Assembly (NCBI GenBank): GCA_023079485.1
Contig: CM041115.1
Location: forward strand, 23,366,863-23,430,862
DNA: 64,000 bases
From: Archilochus colubris
Lineage: Eukaryota > Chordata > Aves > Apodiformes > Trochilidae
Direction of reading: 5' to 3'
A program made the position numbers and the translations under genes. Positions 1-12,125 of this stretch are shown one piece after another. The notes below the pieces were generated by a model. The model was not told the origin of the DNA and searched no databases. It worked only from the letters and a program-made list of their open reading frames with translations. The stretch's first letter is position 1; the number at the start of each line of letters is the position of its first letter.

Positions 1-2780
1 CACATAATAACTCCATGTTATAAATGGGATTTAGTAGGAATATAATACAGCAATTGTATTATATTTTTGCCTATGGTAATCTAAGGCACAACAGGACACA
101 AGCTCTCCCTCCCTTTCTTTTCCTCCCTGTGCCCAACCTCCACAAAAATTGGCAAGAACCAGGGGACAGTCATTTGCCAGGTGAAAAGGAAGTTTGCAGT
201 GTAGTTAAGAATCAGACTCGTGTCATCTGAGCCATGGTACTATTCCATTAACAACCACCAAAATACCTGTTCAAAAATAGATGGACCCAAGTTTTTTGAA
301 ATACAGCCCTGAACTCACAGAAATAAGTATTTGTATCAACAGAGGTTTTAAAATGTAGTGTGTTGAATGACTACTTTAAGGAAATGCACTGAGAAAAATG
401 AAATGGTGATCCATTCCATTCTACTATTCTAGTTTCTGCATTGTGTTAACTGTTACATCTAGAGAAAAGGAATGAGGAAGACTATGCATTTGCAATGTGC
501 AAAATTGCCCCAGCTATCTCTCCATACCTCACGAAGAAAAAGGAAATTTTCTTTGTCATATACACTGAAAAAAAACCATCAGAGCACCTTATTATTATGA
601 CACAAAGCTGAACAGATGAAGAAAAAATTTCATAGGATACCATATACTCTTTGAATGTCTTTGGCCTATTATCAGCCTTAGATGTATTCAGAAGACAAAC
701 TGGAATAAGCTGGTTTTGTAAGTGCAGAAGCTGTACTATAACAAAACTGAACTGTGGCTAATTGGCTGTCCATGTGCAAACTTTTTTAACCCTGGGAATT
801 ATACTTGATACTTAAAATAGGAATATAATTATCATGATTACTTTGGTTCCAAAGGTTTCTTAATTGTTGACCCTCAGACAAAGAGCTTCTCTTCTCTAGT
901 GGATGATATATTTAATTTACAATTTCCTTAAAGTGCTGAGTGAGAAGTAGTTCTATTTCCAGAACCACACTTTCTTTTAATAAGCAAATTCTTATTATCA
1001 AAATCCTGACGTAACATTTTGAGATTATTCAGACTCTGGAGAAATTCCATTAATTCAGCACTGCTGGGACAGCCTGTATAATTCTTTACAAAAACTGATA
1101 ACCCAGAAGTTTCATTCACCCCTCAGCCTCACATTGATAACTGACATCCACTTATATGGGAAGTGCAATTATACAATCATGCGTGCATGAATGACTGATA
1201 CATATATGACCAGCAGCACATGTACTTACCCAGTCCTTTTTTCTTCTACATGCTTTACGTTACTACTTGCAAAGCAGCTTGGGAAAACAGCTGAAGAGTG
1301 GATGAGGCAAAGAGTCAAATAATTAAGTCAACATTTGTTTTATTTACTCCCATGTGTTGGTCTTTCACAGAAGTAATATGTTTTGATGAGAATGAGAAAT
1401 CTGAAGTTTGCTCTGTAAACAAAGACAATTTATTAAGAAGTTAAACTCTCTTTCTGCATTCCCCATCCTCCAAATTTTTCAATATTGATAAATAGTATAG
1501 TCTAAACAAAAAATTGCTTGTGACAAAGCAGAGAGAACAAAAAACTGCAATGGTCATGCCAGCAGGAACAGCTTGAGCACTTCTGTCATAAACACAGACA
1601 TTAATGGCAACAAAGCAGAAGCTGTGTGCCCTGGACAATTAAAAAAAAAAAAAAATTTAAAAAAAAAATGAAGAAAATGTGTCCTGGCAAGGTGCTGCTA
1701 AAGGCCGTCCCAAGGAAGCATTTATGAACATAAATATCTGATGACCATAGTTCTATTTTGCGTTCTGGTTTTTCATTCTACAAAGTGCAGAAACAAAAAG
1801 GAAATTAAAAATGTAACATCTCTAGGACTGTCTTTCCATGCAGTGGCAAAACTGTGCTCTTGGACACCATAGATTTATTTTTAAATTGATGTGGTCAGAG
1901 TCCCAAATACAGCAATGAATAGTGCACAAGTTGAACTTTGCCACTGTACTAAGTTGCTGCTATGTCAGTGAGGAAGTATAAAGTTTCTACATTACATCCT
2001 TAGTTTCATAATTAGCCTCCCCACTTAAGGGCATATTATCACCCAATGTCTGGTTAGCATACACGTAAGGAAGAATTATATGCCTCTTCAACTCAGTGTT
2101 TCCAAATTTGTGGTGAGTGCATTAAAACAAAAGAAACCTATTAGTTCAGATGAGCTACTCCAAAAGATGTATCCTTAAATTATGCAAAACTGATGGGAGA
2201 AGGGCACCCAAATCCAAGCTGGTACTGCTGGTTCTATTCCCAGCTGGCAAGAGGAATTGGATTTTTCACAAATAAGCATTTTGCCAGAAAATTTAGCCGA
2301 GTACAGCTCACTGGACCTTTTCCAGCCTCAGAGTGCTATGATAAGTTGAAAGGACCATGGTGTTCTGTTTAGACATATTAGTCCAACTAATTTGCCATTC
2401 TCCCAGCTGATGTGCCAAGTCTCACGCTAAGCTTAAGTACCTGTGAAGAGGAAGCTCTCATACAGCTTGTGCTTTGGCTTGGTATTCAAAACATTCCATC
2501 TTCCAAACTCAGAGAAATCACAGAAAAGTGAGCTACCTTGGATTTCAAGGAAACAATCTCTTTATTTTAAGTGTGATCTCATAAAACAGATAGATTTTAG
2601 TTAATCCACTTATAAAAGACTCTTGAGATGGTGATTTGATAATACCATGATATAACGGCACCTAAAACTCGTATCATCCCTTTTTTTTTCCTGCCCAACT
2701 CTTAACTATTAACTGTTGATTCCTGTTCTCTTTAGCAGTGACCTGCTGCATACTTGAAACCCTTTTTCTTCCCTCTTGGT
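1..2780. other. Unique AT-rich non-coding DNA
   Basis: I see no gene, RNA or recognisable repeat here. Open frames are all under 70 codons and have no family resemblance. Short A-runs near 1640-1668 are the only low-complexity sequence. It is consistent with avian intergenic or intronic DNA. Confidence 0.6.
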
Positions 2781-3546
2781 TTCTTCTCTTCTCTTGTCTT
2801 CTCTTCTCTTCTCTTGTCTTCTCTTCTCTTCTCTTCTCTTCTCTTCTCTTCTCTTCTCTTCTCTTCTCTTCTCTTCTCTTCTCTTCTCTTCTCTTCTCTT
2901 CTCTCTTCTCTCTTCTCTTCTCTTCTCTTCTCTTCTCTTCTCTTCTCTTCTCTTCTCTTCTCTTCTCTTCTCTTCTCTTCTCCTCTCTTCTTCTCTTCTC
3001 TTCTTCTCTCTCTTCTCTCTTCTCTTCTTCTCTTCTCTTCTCTTCTTCTCTTCTTCTCTTCTCTTCTCTTCTCTTCTCTCTTCCTTCCTTCCCTTCTCTT
3101 TCTTTCTTCTCTTCTCTTCCTTTCTTCTTTCTTCTCTTCTTTCTCTTCTCTTCTCTTCTCTTCTCTTCTCTCTTCTCTTCTCTTCTCTCTCTTCTCTTCT
3201 CTTCTCTTCTCTTCTCTTCTCTTCCCTTCCCTTCCTTCCCTTCCCTTCCCTTCCCTTCCCTTCCCTTCCCTTCCTTCTCTTTTCTTTCTCTCTCCTCTCC
3301 TCTCCCTCTCTCCCTCTCCTCTCCTCTCCTCTCCCTCTCCTCTCCTCTCCTCTCCTTTTCCTCTCCCTCTCCTCTCCTCCTCCTCTCCCTCTCCTCTCCC
3401 TCTCCCTCTCCTCTCCTCTCCTCTCCTCTCCTCTCCTCTCCTCTCCTCTCCTCTCCTCTCCTCTCCTCTCCTCTCTTCTCCCCTGCTCCTCCTCATCTTC
3501 TCCTCCTCCTCTCCTCCTTCTCTCCTCCTTCTCCTCCTCTCTTCCT
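2781..3546. repeat. Zoned pyrimidine-rich pentanucleotide array (TCTTC / CCTTC / CTCCT)
   Basis: About 765 bp are almost pure pyrimidine on the + strand. TCTTC pentamers dominate from 2781 to about 2995. A mixed zone of TCTTC, CTTT and CTTCC units follows. A CCTTC block lies at about 3222-3276, CTCTC/CTCCT units run from about 3290 with a pure stretch at about 3406-3474, and CTC/TCC triplet-like sequence closes the array. Frames of 254-281 codons are open on both strands through the tract. They consist only of Leu/Ser/Phe or Arg/Glu/Lys and are composition artefacts. The tract ends about 110 bp before the large CR1 element. Confidence 0.95.
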
Positions 3547-3659
3547 TAAACTATTTCTCTTACATCTTGTTCCATAAAATTATAATTTCTCATTCTTGAT
3601 TGTTCTTATGGGCATTCTTTAATCTCTGTGTCTCCCTTTTGTAAGTGGTGCCAAAGTCA

Positions 3660-6010
3660 CACAACCTCAGCTGAGGCTTCACAAAGACCAAGACCAAGAT
3701 TCTTGCCCTTTACCTCAGTCAGCAGCAGGAATCGATGGAGCTCTATCTGGGGAATGATGATGAGCTGGTTGAGAGTGTTTAGGTTAATATTAAAGGGGTC
3801 GTAGGGGAAAGTGATGTTACAGTCAGGGTCTGCTACAGCAGAGCCAAGCAGATGAGGCCCTCCCCAGGCAGATAGAAGTGGATTCATGTTCATAGGCCCT
3901 GATCCTTGTGGGGTATTTCAACCAACTTGACATCTGCTGAAAGGGCAACATATCAAGGCAACAGCAATTCAGGATATTCCTGGAATGCACAGGTAACAAC
4001 TTTCTCTTCCAAATGGTAGAAGAATCAACAAGAAGAGGATGGACCTTGTTCTCACCAACAGGGAAGGGAAGGGCTGGTGATCAACATGAGGCTCACAGAT
4101 AATCTTGGCTGCAGTGACCACAAAGTCCTTGAATTTCAAATCCTCAGGGCAACTAGGAGGATGTATTCCAAGCTTATGACCCTGGACTTCAAGTATGCAG
4201 ACTTTGATCACTTCAAGGATCTGCTGGCCAAAGTACTGTGGAATAAATCCCTAGAGGAAAGGTGGGCCCAGGACAGCTGGTCAGTATTCAAGGATCATCT
4301 GCTCCGTGTCCAGGAGCAAAGTAAACCAACAAAGAGAAAGGCAAGAAAGAATGCTAGGATCTGCCTGGATGAACAAGGAGCTCCTGGACACACTGTCACA
4401 CAGAAATAAACTTTATAAGGAGTGGAAGAAAGGACAGCTAGAACGGGGAAGGAAGCTGCCTGAGCAGCAAGAGGCCTGGTTAGAAAAGTTGAAGCTCAGT
4501 TAGAACTAAATCTAGCCAAGGAGATCAAGGGGAATAGCAAAAATTTCTATCGGTATATTAATGGTAAAAAGAAGACTAGGGAAGGTGTGGGCCCCTTTAG
4601 AAAGGAAATGGGAGAACTGGTGACAAGTGGTATGGAGAAGGCTGAGGCTGAGGTTGTCAATGACTTCTTTACCTCAGTCTTCACTGAAAAGGGCTCCAGC
4701 CACACTTCTGAAGTCAGAGATGACAATGGCAAGGGTTGGAAGGAAGAACTGCCAGCAGTAAGTGAAGATCAGGTTCATGACCATCTGAAGAAGTGTTCAA
4801 GTCCATGGGGTCTGAAGGGATACACTCATGGGTACTGAGGGAACTGGCAGATGTGGTTGCTAAACCACTGTCTATTATATTTCAAAAGTCATGGCAGTCC
4901 AGTGAAGTCCCCACTGACTGGAAAAGGGGAAACATAACCCCCACTTTCAAAAAGAGAAAGAAGAAAGAACCAGGGAACTACAGTCGAGTTTGTTTCACCT
5001 CCATGTATGGCAAGATCATGGAGCAGATTCTCTTGGAGACACTGCTGGGGCAGAAGAACAACAAAGAGGTGGTTGGATATAGTCAGTACTGTTTCATCAA
5101 GGGCAAATTGTGTCTGACCAGGCTGATGGCCTTCTATGAGGAGGTCAAAACATCAATAGACAAGGGAAGAGCAACCAACATCATTTACCTGAACCAGAGC
5201 AAAACCTTTGACACAGTCCCACACAGCATCCTGGTGTCCAAGCTGGTAAAACATGGGTTTGATGGATGGAACACTCAGTGGATTAAGAACTGGCTTGATG
5301 GCTGCACTCAAACAGTGGCTTGAGAGCATCCCTGAGGAAAAGGACTTTGGGGTGCTGGTAAATGAGAAGAGTTCAACATGAACCACCAGTGTACACTTGC
5401 AGCCCAGAAAGCTAACTGGATCCTTGGCTGCATCAAGAGAAGTGTGGCCAGCAGATCGAGGAAGGTGTTTCTCCCTGTCTCCTCCAGTCTCATGAGACCC
5501 CTCCTGGGGTACTGCATCCAGTTCTGGAGCCCCTTTTGCAGGAGGAACATGGATGTGCTGGAGTGTGTCCAGAGAAGGACCATGAGAATGATCAGAGGGC
5601 TGGGGCACCTCTCCTATGAAGACAGACTGAGAGAGTTGGGGTTATTCTGTCTGGAGACGAGAAGGTTCCAAGGAGATCTTTTTGAAGTCTTCTAGTGTAT
5701 TAAAGAGGCCTACAAGAAAGCTGGTGAGAGACTTTCTAGGACTAGGGGGAATAGATTAAAGCTAGAGGTATGTAGAATCAGATTAGATACTAGGAAGAAG
5801 TTCTTCACCATGAGGGTAGTGAGACTGTGGAACAGGTTGCCCAGAGAGGTGGTGGAAGCCCCATCCCTGGAAGTTTTTAAGGCCAGACTGGACAGGGCTC
5901 CGAGCAACCTGATCTGCTGGGAGCTGTCCCTGCACATGGCGCAGGGGGGTCAGAACTAGATGATCTTAAAGGTCCCTTCCAACCCTGCAAATTCTATCAT
6001 TATATGATTC
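3660..6010 (+). mobile_element. CR1 LINE retrotransposon, 5'-truncated and internally deleted
   Basis: This is the longest transposable element in the window. It begins inside the ORF2 endonuclease domain: the LPFTSVS-like stretch at about 3700 and the MDLVLTN-like stretch near 4040. It continues through the linker into the reverse transcriptase domain (4793-5320), the C-terminal region (5378-5940), and the 3' UTR with a decayed ATTCTATG-type tail at about 5988-6010. Lack of the ORF2 N-terminus and ORF1 fits the 5' truncation usual for CR1. The 5' boundary is uncertain by about 40 bp. Many frameshifts and stops mark it as an old, inactive copy. Confidence 0.93.
3690..5940 (+). pseudogene. CR1 ORF2 (endonuclease/reverse transcriptase) remnant
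   Basis: Pieces of CR1 ORF2 lie in shifting frames. The endonuclease C-terminal part covers about 3700-4140 and a linker covers about 4140-4780. The RT part is open at 4793-5323, with the VLRELADVVAKPLSIIF and GKIMEQILLE blocks and an FDTVPH block. In RT motif A the first catalytic aspartate is replaced by asparagine (codon 5192-5194). At about 5320 the frame jumps from the NWLDG.TQ block straight to the EEKD.GVLV block, skipping several hundred bases that would carry the FADD catalytic box. The C-terminal ILGCIKRSV and RLRELGL blocks follow at 5378-5695. A stop near 5695 interrupts a readable extension to about 5940. It cannot make active enzyme. Confidence 0.9.
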
Positions 6011-8417
6011 TTCTTCAGTTTTTAAATAACATTTTTCTCCATACTGCCCAAATTAGCATTTACTTATAACACCTTTATGACATTGGTTCATCTTTATGTA
6101 CTATAAAAGCCTGATCCTTTCTTCCATTGTAAAAACATATTGCCTATACACATGCACCATGAGCAGCAATTGAAGAAATAACTATCAATTAGCCACTAAG
6201 TGATTGTCACTGCTCTGCCAGCCAGTCCTGTGGGGTTTTGTCTTTTTTTTGCATTACTACAATACAATTTCCAAATTGAAAGAAATAAAAAAAGTGACTC
6301 AGAAATACTAGTGAACAAATATAGCTATGAGTCAACTCAAAAAAAAAAAAAACAGGACAATGCAGTAGTCACTAAGGTAAAGCCATAGCTGAGTTCATGC
6401 AGTGCTGACAAAAGTCTTTCCTGGGGCAAAAGGTAGGATTGAAGACCTCTTAGAAGGCCTTTTTGACTATGTTTTTATGGTTCTTCTGTATAGTGATATA
6501 TATAGTGTATATGATTAAAGACAATTAGCAGTTCGGAGAATGGGATCAGAGCATAGGCAAATTTTATCTACAAATTCTCCAGTACTTAGGAAGACTAAAG
6601 AAATCTGTCGTTTTATCTAGCATATCTGATCTGCAGCGAGAAATATCATTCACAAACTCTTTATATTTATTATAGTTATTTTCTTTTTTAAATAAAATTT
6701 TAAAATTATTTATCTATATTTTTTCTTGGATATATCTATTAAGTTCTGTTTTGATTGAAGTAAGGACTCATTAAAAATAGATAAGCCAGCACTTTACAGG
6801 TTTCATTAAGTAATTTTTGATGGGTGAAGTATACAAAAGGGAAGATTAATTACCAAAATATACTTTTAAATCACTAAGTCAGATACTGAGCATCTGTACA
6901 CATTGACTGGACACTTTCTGGTTGCTGTGTGGGAAGCTGTAATTTCTGAGGCCTGTACCACATGTCTCTATTTCTGAGCTATTGTTCTAGAACCTTTCCA
7001 TAGTGCAGTGAAGATGACTAGGTGCCATCAGAACGAGACTTGTCTGACCCCGTGCTTTGTACCATGAGGTGCTGGTCCACTATGACTCCTGTAAGAAGGA
7101 CATCCAGACTTTGTAAAACTTAATTTACAGTGCCATTTATTAGTGCTAGCACTATAAAGAAAGACAGAATAGTGTAGATCGTAATCTTACTTCCTTTTAG
7201 ATGCTGAGGACCTCAACTGGTGCAGTATCTCCAATCCATGCACAGTATGCTGTGCAAACCATGTCCCTAAGAGAGGAACCCTTCTATTGGGTCATACAAG
7301 GTACTACAGGAGTTTCTTATGCAGAAACAGCTCTATTGAGAAGAAAGAAGGATGTTCATATGAGAACTTCTGGCTGCACTGTTAGATATGGGCAAGGCCT
7401 GGCAGATGGTGTAGCCTCAGGTACACACAGTGGGAGATGACTGAGGGCTCCTCTGTTTCAGTGAGCTTCTAAGTTCATCATGAAGACCAGGAGTTTGTGG
7501 AACATAGCACAGCTCTGAAGGCCAGGCTGTATGTGCAGCACAGTGTTCCTCCCTAGTTTAAATGCATGTGGATCATCACCTCCTTATATAGAGTGGTCTT
7601 CTGGTCAAGTTCTCCAGACTCTGCTAGACCTTTGCCTTGCCATTAGATGAGTCAGGCTCTTGAAAGACACTTTCCAGTGTACATAAAGACAAATTAGACC
7701 AGTAGACAAGTAGGTCAGGTAGAAACTTTTACACTGCAGAAATCTGTAGTTCTGCAGGTGACAGCTGAGCCTTTGTATTCACATTGCTCCTTCAGTTTCT
7801 TAACAATGATTGTACTGTACTACTTGGAAAAGAAAAAGTGAACAGAGTATTACTTTTTTAAGTGATATAAGCAGACTACAAAAGTTGTATACACTAAGTT
7901 ATCATGGTATCAAATCCAATACTAGATATAAAAATTATCACAGAATACAAATTTATCTTATAATACACAAAATACAGTGTTGTTAAACAAAAATACTAAA
8001 AAAAAAAATCCCCAATGTTTATTACTCATTAAGCTTAAGACACCAAAGGAAAATCAGTTAACTTTATTTGTGGTCCAGAGTTGCTACAAATAACCATCAG
8101 GACCCTGGTGTCCTAGTGTGATTTCAGAGAGCCAAACAAGTGCCTGGAATAAAAAATAACACAACTTACTCAGTTTCCACCACTTGATGGGTTCTCAAAC
8201 ATAACCAAAAAAATGTATCTGCAAAAAAAGAGGTATTCCTATAATGGCAGCAATACACTATGATAGCTGAAGTGAGTTTCCTTCACCAGGCCCAGTCGGT
8301 TTTAAAGCATTTGTAGCCAGGAATTCTTCCTTTGGCTCCTCAGAGCCCGACCATATCTGGAGTCCTAGGCTTTTTCTTTCATTGATAGTAGTCACCATAC
8401 AAAGGAAAAATGGAAAT
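6011..8417. other. Unique AT-rich non-coding DNA
   Basis: No gene or repeat family is recognised. An A14 run lies near 6340, and very AT-rich sequence covers about 6660-6740. The 79-codon frame at 7201-7440 shows no recognisable domain and is probably chance. Confidence 0.55.
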
Positions 8418-8470
8418 GTTGGTGGAAAGGGACCTCTAGAGGACACTTAGTCCTAAATCTAAGCCTTTCC
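8418..8470 (-). mobile_element. Short CR1 3'-end relic (tentative)
   Basis: A stretch reading GTTGG, then AAGGGACCTCTAGAGG, then a TTAGTCC motif resembles the antisense CR1 3' UTR, where a GTTGGAAGGGACC...TCTAGTCC consensus occurs next to the tail. The tail repeat is not preserved. It is too short to assign to a subfamily. Confidence 0.4.
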
Positions 8471-9327
8471 CATTTGTGGCTTTTTACCTGAGTTTTATAT
8501 CTATACAGTCACTGTAATTTGGCACTTGAAAAATTGTTAAGAGGCTTTTTTTTCCCCAGAGGAATAATTGGTGCTTAGGACTCTTCTACGGTGTGCCATA
8601 CAGTCTGAATCCTTTAACCCTAAATTAAGTATTTTTGCTTTGACCTCTGTATCAGTGAAGACCATAACTAATTATCTTTCCTTTAATCAATGTTTCTTTT
8701 TTTCCTTACCATGAATTGAATGCAGCACAGACACCGATCAGCACACATTCCATGCAGGTCACAGAGCAAGAAATATTGATCAAAAGAAAGACAGTTATTT
8801 CTGCTTTGCATACATTGTGCTATGAAAGAAAAAGTGACCTGACTCACAAAAGCAAATTCAGTGATTTCTTGTCAGTGCTTTCACAACGGGCTCCTCAAAA
8901 CCTCATCTGTGATCATAGTATAATGTATTTGCTTCCACAAAAGTGACACCCTACCATAACATAATTAAATAATTTTATTATTTAAGTAAAATTGTCTCCC
9001 CACTTCCTGGAAGTGTATCCAAAGAGAAAAGCAGTACCACAATAAACAACCCCAAGTGTCATCACTTATAAACACGATACTGACAACATAAGCAGTATGT
9101 TAGTGAATGGGCAGAGTTTGATTGAAATGGGAAGTGAAGAACCCTTACATAGAAATGTGCATACGGGATGACGATGCATTGTTCTAGAAGGAAATTAAAT
9201 CTTCTGGGACAGTGAAACTGACCCTTATTTCACCTTCATATTATTGCTGAATTGCAGTCAAAACTACTTTAATGTCTGAAACGATTTATACAATAGTCAC
9301 ACCGGTCACCAGCCCTCCAGAGCATAT
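8471..9327. other. Unique non-coding DNA
   Basis: Nothing identifiable is present. The 76-codon frame at 8716-8946 has no recognisable motif. Confidence 0.5.
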
Positions 9328-9765
9328 CCTGAGTCATAGCATCATTAAGGCTGAAAAAAACCTCTAAGATGATAAAGTCCACCCATTGACCCAATGGCAC
9401 CAGCCAACTAAACATGTCCTCAAATGCTACATCCACACATTCTTTGAACTACTCCAGGATGGTAACTCTGCCACTTCCCTGGGCAGCCTGTTCCAATGCC
9501 TCACCACTCTTTCCATAAAGGATTTTTTCCTCATATCCAATCTGAAGCTCCCCTCATGCACTTGAGTTCATTTCCTCTCATTCTATGACCGGTTACGTGG
9601 GAGAAGAGACCAAACTCCACCTCACTACAATCTCCTTTCAGGTAGTTGTAGAGAGCAGTAAGGTCTTCTCTCAGCTTTCTCTTCTCTAAACAGTCCCAAT
9701 TCCCTCAGCTACTCCTCATAAGACTTGTGCTCCAGGTATCTTGAAGATGGCTTACAGTCTAGACC
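9328..9765 (-). mobile_element. CR1 LINE 3'-end fragment
   Basis: The fragment is antisense. Landmarks on the + strand are the 3' UTR block (CCTCTAAGATGATAAAGTCC, 9361-9380), the CTGGGCAGCCTGTTCCA block (about 9480-9496) that encodes the C-terminal WNRLP motif on the minus strand, and the segment with TCAGCTACTCCTCATAAGA (about 9704-9722) matching the YEERLRELG region. Divergence and frame breaks are high, so this is an old insertion. It is 5'-truncated near the RT C-terminal region. Confidence 0.85.
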
Positions 9766-10812
9766 TCTTAAATCCACTACATCATTTATAGTATACAACT
9801 ACTCAGTAGGAGCTGATCTCACTGGCATTATGAGGGAAATAAATGTTCCACCCTAGAGGAAACACCTATATTCCAAACTTCTGACATATGCTGAATGCTC
9901 CACTTACTTACATTCAGTCATTTTGTCTAATATCTGACCTTGCACACAGACAGACTCAAAAACCCCATGCATACAATGTTAATATACATCTGCAAAAATT
10001 TAATGACTTTTTAAAACCAATTATGTTGGTGACCATTTCATTCTTCAGTTACTAGGACTCAGGGAAATAATGATGTAAAATTGTGCATTAGTATCTCATG
10101 CAATTCTTTAAGTGTTCTCACAGGAGGTTTCTATCTCAAACTGTTCTCCAGTCAAAGAAAACTCAACCAAATTTTAATACTGTTGAAAACAACAGAACAC
10201 TCACCAGCATTCATGTGTATCAGTTTTCAGTTAACTCAGTTCTACAGAAACAAGAAAATGTTCAATATATTCCAAAAATGTATAATCACATCTACTTAAG
10301 ATTGGTGGATATTTATAAATCCAATTAAAAAATGTGTTTCTCACTAAACATAGTAAGTAAATGTAAGCAGAAAAAAAGTTGATGTGTCAGCCTGCATTTT
10401 TATTTATTAAAATTTTTACATTGCAATAAGAGGTTTTTGAAAGATGATGGGGAAAATGCTTTCAGTTCCTTTTTGCTGGTATTTGCTGCTAAATACTTTT
10501 AGACTTATGATGCTCCAGTGATTTACCCAAATTTTATACTGTCACCCATTATACCTCACAACAGTAAAATCACAGTAGCAGAAGCACAGAGAAAAAGCAA
10601 GCTGAAAAGGACATTGTGGGTCTTCTCTCCTCTTCACACATCACACTAGCATCAACTATTTCCATTTCGCAGAAACCTTCGACCTGTTAAGAAGATTTCT
10701 GATGATGATAGCAATATCAGTTCCCACAGCAATCTTCTGTAGTGCTTCATTTTCCATACTGCCAGAAAGTATTCCTAATGGCTAACTTTAACCCTTTTTT
10801 TTTTTTACTTAA

Positions 10813-10882
10813 CTTCTAAGCTCATTACTTTTTGTCCTACTCATCACCTTCTAAGCTCATTATATTTTAGCCTACTCATCAG
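10813..10882. repeat. 35-bp tandem duplication
   Basis: Two adjacent 35-bp copies (10813-10847 and 10848-10882) both begin CTTCTAAGCTCATTA and contain CCTACTCATCA. They differ at a few positions, so this is a local duplication that has since diverged. Confidence 0.9.
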
Positions 10883-12102
10883 AATTGTAGAGAACAGATT
10901 TCTCCCCTCCTCTCTATAAAAAAAACATATATTTGAAAACTGCACTCCAATGCCATTATTACTGTGTCCCTCTGCACAAAATTAAATTTTTTTCTTACAC
11001 GTTTCCTCTTTGTAGGTATACAAAGTTTAATCTGATAAAAAAACAGTTTCCATCATCCTGCTGGCTACATGCTGAAGTTATCTCCATTCTAAAAACAGCC
11101 TGAGTAACTTTAAATTCTTTGTACTAGAAAATCTTAAAACTTCTTATACCTGTTTCACAGCAATTGAATCACCAAAATAAGAGTGGAAGGAGATTCAACA
11201 AGCCACCTAACTGTCTTTCCCCAGGAAGTAACACTTTACAGGGAGCAAGTTCAATGGGTCCAACAAAACCCAGGTGCTAAGTTGCATATTCAACAGTGCC
11301 ACCTACTAGAACTAAAGCTCTTCAGATACTTGGAGTTAACTGAGTTGGTCCAAGACCAGCTGCACCATAGGTAACATAGGTTGCTTTCACTGTTGACCTC
11401 AGTGATAGTGTTTGATTTCCTGTAATGACAGGCAGTATCAGAGGGTCCTCTAGGCTATAATTGTGTAAATTGCTACAAACCAGAGAACACAGCCACAGAG
11501 GAAAAAAAAAAATTGCATTTCTAATGTGTTCCTGTGTCAATACTGATGAAATCAAGAGAGAAAGATTTCACCACAGGATAATATGTTTCTGGTTAATTGT
11601 AACAGAGTTTTATTGCTATAGTATAAAATTTACTCTAATTTATTTTATTTTGTCAAGATTTATGGAATTTCAGAGGCCCTGGACAACAGGGTTGTATAGA
11701 TATGCCTGCTTATACCTCTCCATGCAGGACCTAACAAATAGAATTTAATAATACATTAGAACTATAATTTTTGACATATGAAAACCAAGTAAACTAACTT
11801 TTAGCAATCACATTCAACCAACACATGGCTCATAATCCCCTAGGGCTCTATTTCACAGCATCCCTCTGTTCACTTGGAAGAACTGAAATAATAGTTAACA
11901 AGCTATCTTGCTCCTATAAGACTGCAGCCTGAGAAACCCAGTATCTGAAGTGAAGGTTAAGCGAAGGAAGATTTTGGTGTAAGACTGCAAAAAAAATTAC
12001 ATATCCATCTTTGGGCCTGCATCAAAATTTTTATTTAACCACTTTGTTTCTGTGCCCACAGCAGTAACAGAACCCTAGAAATGCATAAGCTGAAAAGAAA
12101 AA

Positions 12103-12125
12103 TACTAGCCTATAATAGGCTAGTA
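12103..12125. repeat. Perfect 23-nt palindrome
   Basis: Arms of 11 nt (TACTAGCCTAT and ATAGGCTAGTA) flank a single central A. The pairing is exact. It could be a chance palindrome or a dimeric protein-binding site. Confidence 0.85.

Noticed and set aside
2732..3599. Overlapping frames of 254-281 codons in four frames
   Set aside because: They are low-complexity pyrimidine or purine translation with no domain and no upstream gene structure.
4793..5323. 176-codon frame that could be taken for a host reverse-transcriptase-like gene
   Set aside because: It is the RT part of a CR1 element flanked by other CR1 parts in order, with a lost motif-A aspartate and a deletion of the FADD box.
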